This document shows positions 61,101-64,000 of a stretch of DNA of 64,000 nucleotides, in pieces. Source of the DNA: Pseudoxanthomonas kaohsiungensis. Lineage in GTDB: Bacteria > Pseudomonadota > Gammaproteobacteria > Xanthomonadales > Xanthomonadaceae. The notes below the pieces were generated by a model. That model worked only from the letters and a program-made list of their open reading frames with translations, searched no databases and was not told the DNA's origin. Where the stretch lies: the NCBI RefSeq assembly GCF_010211765.1, contig NZ_PDWO01000001.1:248001-312000 (forward strand). Direction: 5' to 3'. Both the position numbers and the translations under genes were made by a program. Within the stretch, counting starts at the first letter, position 1; the number at the start of each line of letters is the position of its first letter.

Positions 61101-63182
61101 GAGGTACTTCCAGTAGCCCCGCAGCAGGGCGACCTGGCGCCATGCCAGGCCGGCAGACAGCACCAGGCGGTTGAGGCCGTCGTTCTCGGCCCGGCCGGAC
61201 CAGATCGCGGCGAAGGCCTGCTCGAACTCGTGCGCGAGCTGGGCGATGTCGCCACCGCCGCCGACCCGCTCGACCTCGAAGTCCTGGATGTAGATCGGCT
61301 GGCTGCCGCCCTCCGGCAGGCTGGCCTGCAGCCGGTACGGGTGCTCGGAGATGACCTTCAGGCCCATGTTCTCCATCAGCGGCAGCACGTCCGACAGCGG
61401 GATGTCGTCGTGCTGGCGGTAGAGCTTCAGGCGCAGGCCGGTGGTGCCCTCGCGTGCGACCGTGTGCAGGCTCAGCCGCAGGTCGTCCGGCCCGGTCAGC
61501 GCGGCCAGCTGCTCGACGTCGTTGGCGGCCAGCTCCGGCGAGATGTCCTCGATGTAGCCGGCCGGCAGGGCGCGACCGTAGCCGTTGGCCAGGCGCAGGC
61601 CTTCGGCCTCGCCGTGGCGGGCGATCAGCAGTTCGCGCAGGTCGTCCTGCCAGTTGCGCAGCAGGTGCGCCAGGCGGCGCTCGAGCTCGGTGGTGTCCAG
61701 CTCGGCGGCCGCGCCCGCGCGCGGGCGCACGATCAGGTGCAGCTGCGCCAGCGGCGACTCGCCCAGCACCACGCTCGAGTCGACCTGCTCGCCCTGCAGG
61801 GCATCCTTGAGCAGGGCCTCGATGCGCAGGCGCACGTCGGTGTTGAAGCGCTCGCGCGGGATGTAGACCAGGGCCGAGAAGAAGCGGCCGTAGCGGTCGC
61901 GGCGCAGGAACAGCCGGCTGCGCACGCGCTCCTGCAGGCCGAGCACGCCGGTGGCGGTGCGGTACAGCTCGTCCTCGCCGGCCTGGAACAGTTCCTCGCG
62001 CGGCAGCGTCTCGAGGATATGGCGCAGCGCCTTGCCGCTGTGGCTGCTCGGCGACAGGCCGCTGCGGCGCATCACGTGCTCGTAGCGCTCGCGCACCAGC
62101 GGGATCTCCCAGGGCCGGCGGTTGTAGGCGCTGGAGGTGTACAGCCCGAGGAAGCGCTGCTCGCCGGTGATCGCGCCCTTGGCGTCGAACTCGAGCACGC
62201 CGATGTAGTCCATGTAGCCCTTGCGGTGGATCCGCGAGCGGGCATTGGTCTTGGTCAGGATCAGGGCCTCGCTGGCCCCGGACTGGTTCAGGCCATGCGC
62301 GGCCAGCGACTTCACCGGCCGCGGGGGCGCCTTGTCCTTGCCACGCATCAGGCCCAGGCCCGAGCCGTCCACCGGCGCGAGCACGGCCTCGCCGTCCTGC
62401 TTGACCACCTTGTACTCGCGGTAGCCGTAGAGGATGAAGTGGTCGGCCGCGGCCCAGCGCAGGAATTCCTGCGCCTCGCGCCGCCCCGAATCGTCCACCG
62501 GCATGCGCCGGGTGGCCAGGTCGTCGGCCAGCACCTGCATGCGCTCGCGCATCAGGCCCCAGTCGGCGACCACGCCCCGGACTTCGGCCAGCACCTCGCC
62601 GATGCGCTGCTCGATCTGGCGCATCGCCGCCGGTGCCTGGCGGTCGATCTCCAGCAGCATGAGCGATTCCGGCCGGCCGTCGCCGACCGACTGCAGCCTG
62701 CCCTCGCCGTCGCGCGCGATGCGCACCAGCGGATGGCCGAGCACGTGCACGCCCACGCCCATCTCGGCCAGCGCCATGCTCACCGAGTCGACCAGGAACG
62801 GCATGTCGTCGTTGACGATCTGCAGCACGGTGTACGCCGACTCCCAGCCGTTGGCCTTCAGGGTCGGGTTGAACACGCGCACGTTGGCGGTGCCCGGCTG
62901 GCGCCGGCGCACGAACTGGAGCATGTCGGCGCCGATCGCGGCCCAGGCCTCGGGCGCGTGTTGCGGATACTCGTCCTCCTCCAGGCGCCGGTAGAACTCG
63001 CCGAGGAATTCCTGCAGCTCGGCCTGGCGCGCAGCCGGCACCAGGCGCCGCGCCGCGGCGTACACCGGCTCGAGCGAGAAGCGGCCCACGGCCGCGGCGG
63101 CCGGTGCGACCGCCTTCTTCGCCCGGGCGCCGGCCGCTGCCGGCTTCGCCATCCGTTTGCCACCGGAGGAACTGGATTTCAT
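58176..63182 (-). CDS. gdhB: NAD-specific glutamate dehydrogenase, large (180-kDa) type
   Basis: A 1668-residue NAD-dependent glutamate dehydrogenase (EC 1.4.1.2) of the L-180 class known from Streptomyces, Pseudomonas and xanthomonads. It oxidises glutamate to 2-oxoglutarate and ammonium. The N-terminal ~600 residues are regulatory, with ACT-like segments ([24 protein letters not shown]). The catalytic core lies at about residues 800-1250: [22 protein letters not shown], the Lys-containing [11 protein letters not shown] and the cofactor region [21 protein letters not shown]-terminal helical domain ends the protein. The start at 63182 ([14 protein letters not shown]) gives full family length; the frame beyond it runs through the divergent regulator gene and is not coding. 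Confidence 0.94.
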   Translation of the reverse strand: MKSSSSGGKRMAKPAAAGARAKKAVAPAAAAVGRFSLEPVYAAARRLVPAARQAELQEFLGEFYRRLEEDEYPQHAPEAWAAIGADMLQFVRRRQPGTANVRVFNPTLKANGWESAYTVLQIVNDDMPFLVDSVSMALAEMGVGVHVLGHPLVRIARDGEGRLQSVGDGRPESLMLLEIDRQAPAAMRQIEQRIGEVLAEVRGVVADWGLMRERMQVLADDLATRRMPVDDSGRREAQEFLRWAAADHFILYGYREYKVVKQDGEAVLAPVDGSGLGLMRGKDKAPPRPVKSLAAHGLNQSGASEALILTKTNARSRIHRKGYMDYIGVLEFDAKGAITGEQRFLGLYTSSAYNRRPWEIPLVRERYEHVMRRSGLSPSSHSGKALRHILETLPREELFQAGEDELYRTATGVLGLQERVRSRLFLRRDRYGRFFSALVYIPRERFNTDVRLRIEALLKDALQGEQVDSSVVLGESPLAQLHLIVRPRAGAAAELDTTELERRLAHLLRNWQDDLRELLIARHGEAEGLRLANGYGRALPAGYIEDISPELAANDVEQLAALTGPDDLRLSLHTVAREGTTGLRLKLYRQHDDIPLSDVLPLMENMGLKVISEHPYRLQASLPEGGSQPIYIQDFEVERVGGGGDIAQLAHEFEQAFAAIWSGRAENDGLNRLVLSAGLAWRQVALLRGYWKYLLQTGVPFSQNYVEETLGRYPLLARLLVELFEARFHPATGRETAAEIRAGQLRLVEQLRALAAGDESTVKALQEVVDARSGDRDAQERTTRATLLKLLDRVASLDDDRILRGFIGAIDATLRTSYFQLGSDGQPGHCISFKFDSALVPDLPKPRPYREIFVYGPRVEGVHLRFGPVARGGLRWSDRREDFRTEVLGLVKAQMVKNTVIVPVGAKGGFFVKQPPASGDRDAVLAEGVACYKLFIQGLLDITDNIVNGRIVPPRDVVRHDQDDPYLVVAADKGTATFSDIANGLAIAHGFWMGDAFASGGSVGYDHKGMGITARGAWESVKRHFRALGRDCQSEDFTCVGIGDMSGDVFGNGMLLSRHIRLVAAFDHRHIFLDPDPDAARSFAERERMFGLPRSSWADYDARLISKGGGIHPRSAKSIEITPQVRAVLGLDDGVKSLTPNELMSAILCAPVDLLWNGGIGTYVKAASEQHSDVGDRANNALRVNGCQLRCRIVGEGGNLGMTQLGRIEAAQAGVLLNTDFIDNSAGVDTSDHEVNIKILLNDVVRSKKLTMPARNKLLASMTDEVARLVLLDNYRQNQAISLMERMSVKRLGSKQHFIRTLEAQGLLDRQIEFLPSDAELSARKARGQGLTRPELAVLLSYSKLVAFQQMLDSDIPEDPYLSKELQRYFPVPLQKKYAAQMEKHRLKREIIATAVTNQTINRMGATFLLRMQEDTGRSPAEVAKAYTISREVLGARDLWTQIDALDGKLPEASQIDALQVIWSLQRSFVRWLLNRPGQMPSISDAVERYRDPFNDIREASGVLPDSQRPAYEAALREWRDKGMPPKLAQQLSELPYLEPAFDIIELARSRKLKPVDVSRVHFRLGDALGLPWLFEQIDGLAVDGRWHAVARGVMRDELAAHHRVLAGQAMSLPGHDADAKVRAWLDRDDPTLRFTLGMLAELSDQKSLDYPTLSVAVQKLGQLAARG

Positions 63183-63283
63183 GGGAACGAAACTCCGCGG
63201 GAAGTGTGTGCGCGCATTGTAGCCGCGCGCACCATCGCAGCCTTGCTGCAGGACGGAAGAAATCGCCTCTTCCACATTAGTAA

Positions 63284-63303
63284 ACTGGACGGTATAGTCC
63301 AGT
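63284..63303. promoter_or_regulatory. Palindromic operator overlapping the tetR promoter
   Basis: ACTGGAC (63284-63290) and GTCCAGT (63297-63303) form a perfect 7-bp inverted repeat with a 6-base centre GGTATA. The centre and right arm contain TATAGT (63293-63298), a good -10 box for the tetR gene, with TTCCAC 17 bp upstream as a weak -35. A dimeric TetR bound here would block its own promoter and could affect the divergent gdh promoter. The distance to the ATG at 63308 implies an almost leaderless transcript. Confidence 0.7.
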
Positions 63304-63307
63304 CCCG

Positions 63308-63941
63308 ATGGAAACCCCAGCCCCCGCCACCCCCCCGACCGGTCGACGACGCCCGCCACCAGCAGGTGCACGACGCCGTGCGCGCGCTGGTCCGCGAACA
63401 GGGCGCGCAGGTCAGCATGGACGCGGTGGCCGCGCGCGCAGGCTGCTCCAAGCAGACCCTGTATGCGCGCTACGGCTCCAAGCAGGCCTTGCTGATGCAG
63501 GTGCTCAGCGAGGAAAGCCGCAGGGCCGTCGTCCTGGCCGGCGTCCCCGACGCGGCCAGCCTGCGCCCGGGGCTGGTCGCGTTCGCGCGCGACCACCTGG
63601 CCCGCCTGTCGGAGCCGGGCACCATCGGCACCGCGCGGCTGCTCACCGGCCAGGCCGCCCAGTTCCCGGACGAGGTCCGGGCGCTCTACCGCATATGGAT
63701 AGACGGCCTGCAGGAGCGCCTCGCCACGTGGCTGCGGCAGGCCATGCGCCGCGGGCTGCTGCGGCATGACGATCCGCACTCGGCGGCCGAGTTGCTGCTG
63801 GGCATGATCGTCGGCCTGGACTTCGACCGGCAGCGCTTCCTGGTCCCTCACCGCGACACAACCGACCTGCAGACACAGTGGGCCGAATTCGCCGTCGACA
63901 GCTTCCTGCGCGCCTTCGCACCGCCTGTTTCGCGTACCTGA
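63308..63941 (+). CDS. TetR-family regulator with apparent frameshift near the start
   Basis: A TetR/AcrR regulator of about 210 residues. The HTH is VSMDAVAARAGCSKQTLYARYGSKQALLMQV; the C-terminal helices (LRPGLVAFARDHLARLSEP; LYRIWIDGLQERLATWLRQAM) form the ligand and dimer domain. The best start, ATG at 63308, is not in frame with the HTH. Removing one base from the C7 run at about 63329-63335 would give a smooth METPAPATPRPVDDARHQQV N-terminus. As written, the only in-frame start is GTG at 63366, which trims the arm before helix 1. The cause is sequence error, mutation or slippage. It probably represses itself through the palindrome at 63284-63303 and the gene starting at 63977. Confidence 0.75.
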
Positions 63942-63976
63942 ATCCCCCTCCAGCCCCCACCTTCCCCGGAGTTCCC

Positions 63977-64000
63977 ATGCGCCTCCACTCCCCCTTCCTC
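63977..64000 (+). CDS. Start of a gene downstream of tetR, truncated by the window edge
   Basis: ATG at 63977 opens MRLHSPFL and runs to the window end. CCGGAG lies 7-12 bases upstream, a plausible ribosome-binding site, and the gene begins 35 bases after the tetR stop. Genes in this position are commonly efflux adaptors or RND pumps controlled by the TetR protein, but eight residues cannot show this. Confidence 0.45.

Noticed and set aside
58131-63941. A plus-strand frame open for 1936 codons opposite the glutamate dehydrogenase gene
   Set aside because: It is the antisense shadow of a very GC-rich gene. Its sequence is Val/Gln/Arg/His low-complexity without domains; only its last part (the TetR regulator) is real.

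Overview
The window reads as chromosomal DNA of a GC-rich, flagellated gammaproteobacterium, most likely of the Xanthomonadaceae/Lysobacteraceae (Lysobacter- or Luteimonas-like). The evidence is the very high GC content with GC-rich third codon positions, a motC-motD-parC-cheW-STAS-cheY-cheA cluster with sigma-28 promoters, a 1668-residue NAD-dependent glutamate dehydrogenase, small DUF6164 and DUF6151 proteins, and a REP-type palindrome of the GTAGAG kind. The family assignment is inference from gene content; no rRNA is present to fix it.

Layout. Positions 1-3.9 kb hold a heavy-metal resistance island: a CadR-like MerR regulator with a 19-bp-spacer promoter driving a CDF exporter, a small His-rich protein and the CzcC-CzcB-CzcA efflux genes (czcA runs off the left edge). 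Directly behind merR is the first stretch of a tyrosine recombinase, which then decays. Positions 4-6.7 kb carry small accessory genes (an XRE regulator, hypotheticals, one frameshifted gene) and a perfect 13-bp inverted repeat. Positions 7.0-12.1 kb are a Tn7-like transposition module (TnsA-, TnsB-, TnsC- and TniQ-like) ending in four regularly spaced repeats and a terminal ACA. It abuts an esterase gene that has lost its 3' part.

Positions 12.2-20.5 kb are ordinary chromosomal genes: a fatty-acid hydroxylase, an alpha/beta hydrolase, a DUF4124 protein, a MipA/OmpV porin-like protein, arginine deiminase with an arginine/ornithine-type antiporter, and a glycine-zipper lipoprotein. Positions 20.8-39.5 kb form the most unusual region. 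Five genes overlap stop-to-start, one of them encoding a 3275-residue protein with a DUF6603 region, and a sixth gene encoding an astacin-like zinc metalloprotease without a signal peptide follows 50 bases later. I recognise no described system with this composition.

Positions 39.6-43.9 kb hold a tiny Q/N-rich ORF, tRNA-Glu and tRNA-Ala with their promoter and terminator, trhO, a DUF6164 gene, an FKBP isomerase, a flavoprotein and a DUF6151 gene. Positions 44.0-55.5 kb are a complete chemotaxis and stator cluster with three FliA-type promoters. Positions 55.5-64 kb hold a 5'-nucleotidase whose 3' end is present in three tandem 126-bp copies, a secreted protein, NAD kinase, NAD-glutamate dehydrogenase, and a divergent TetR gene with an apparent frameshift in a C7 tract followed by the start of another gene.
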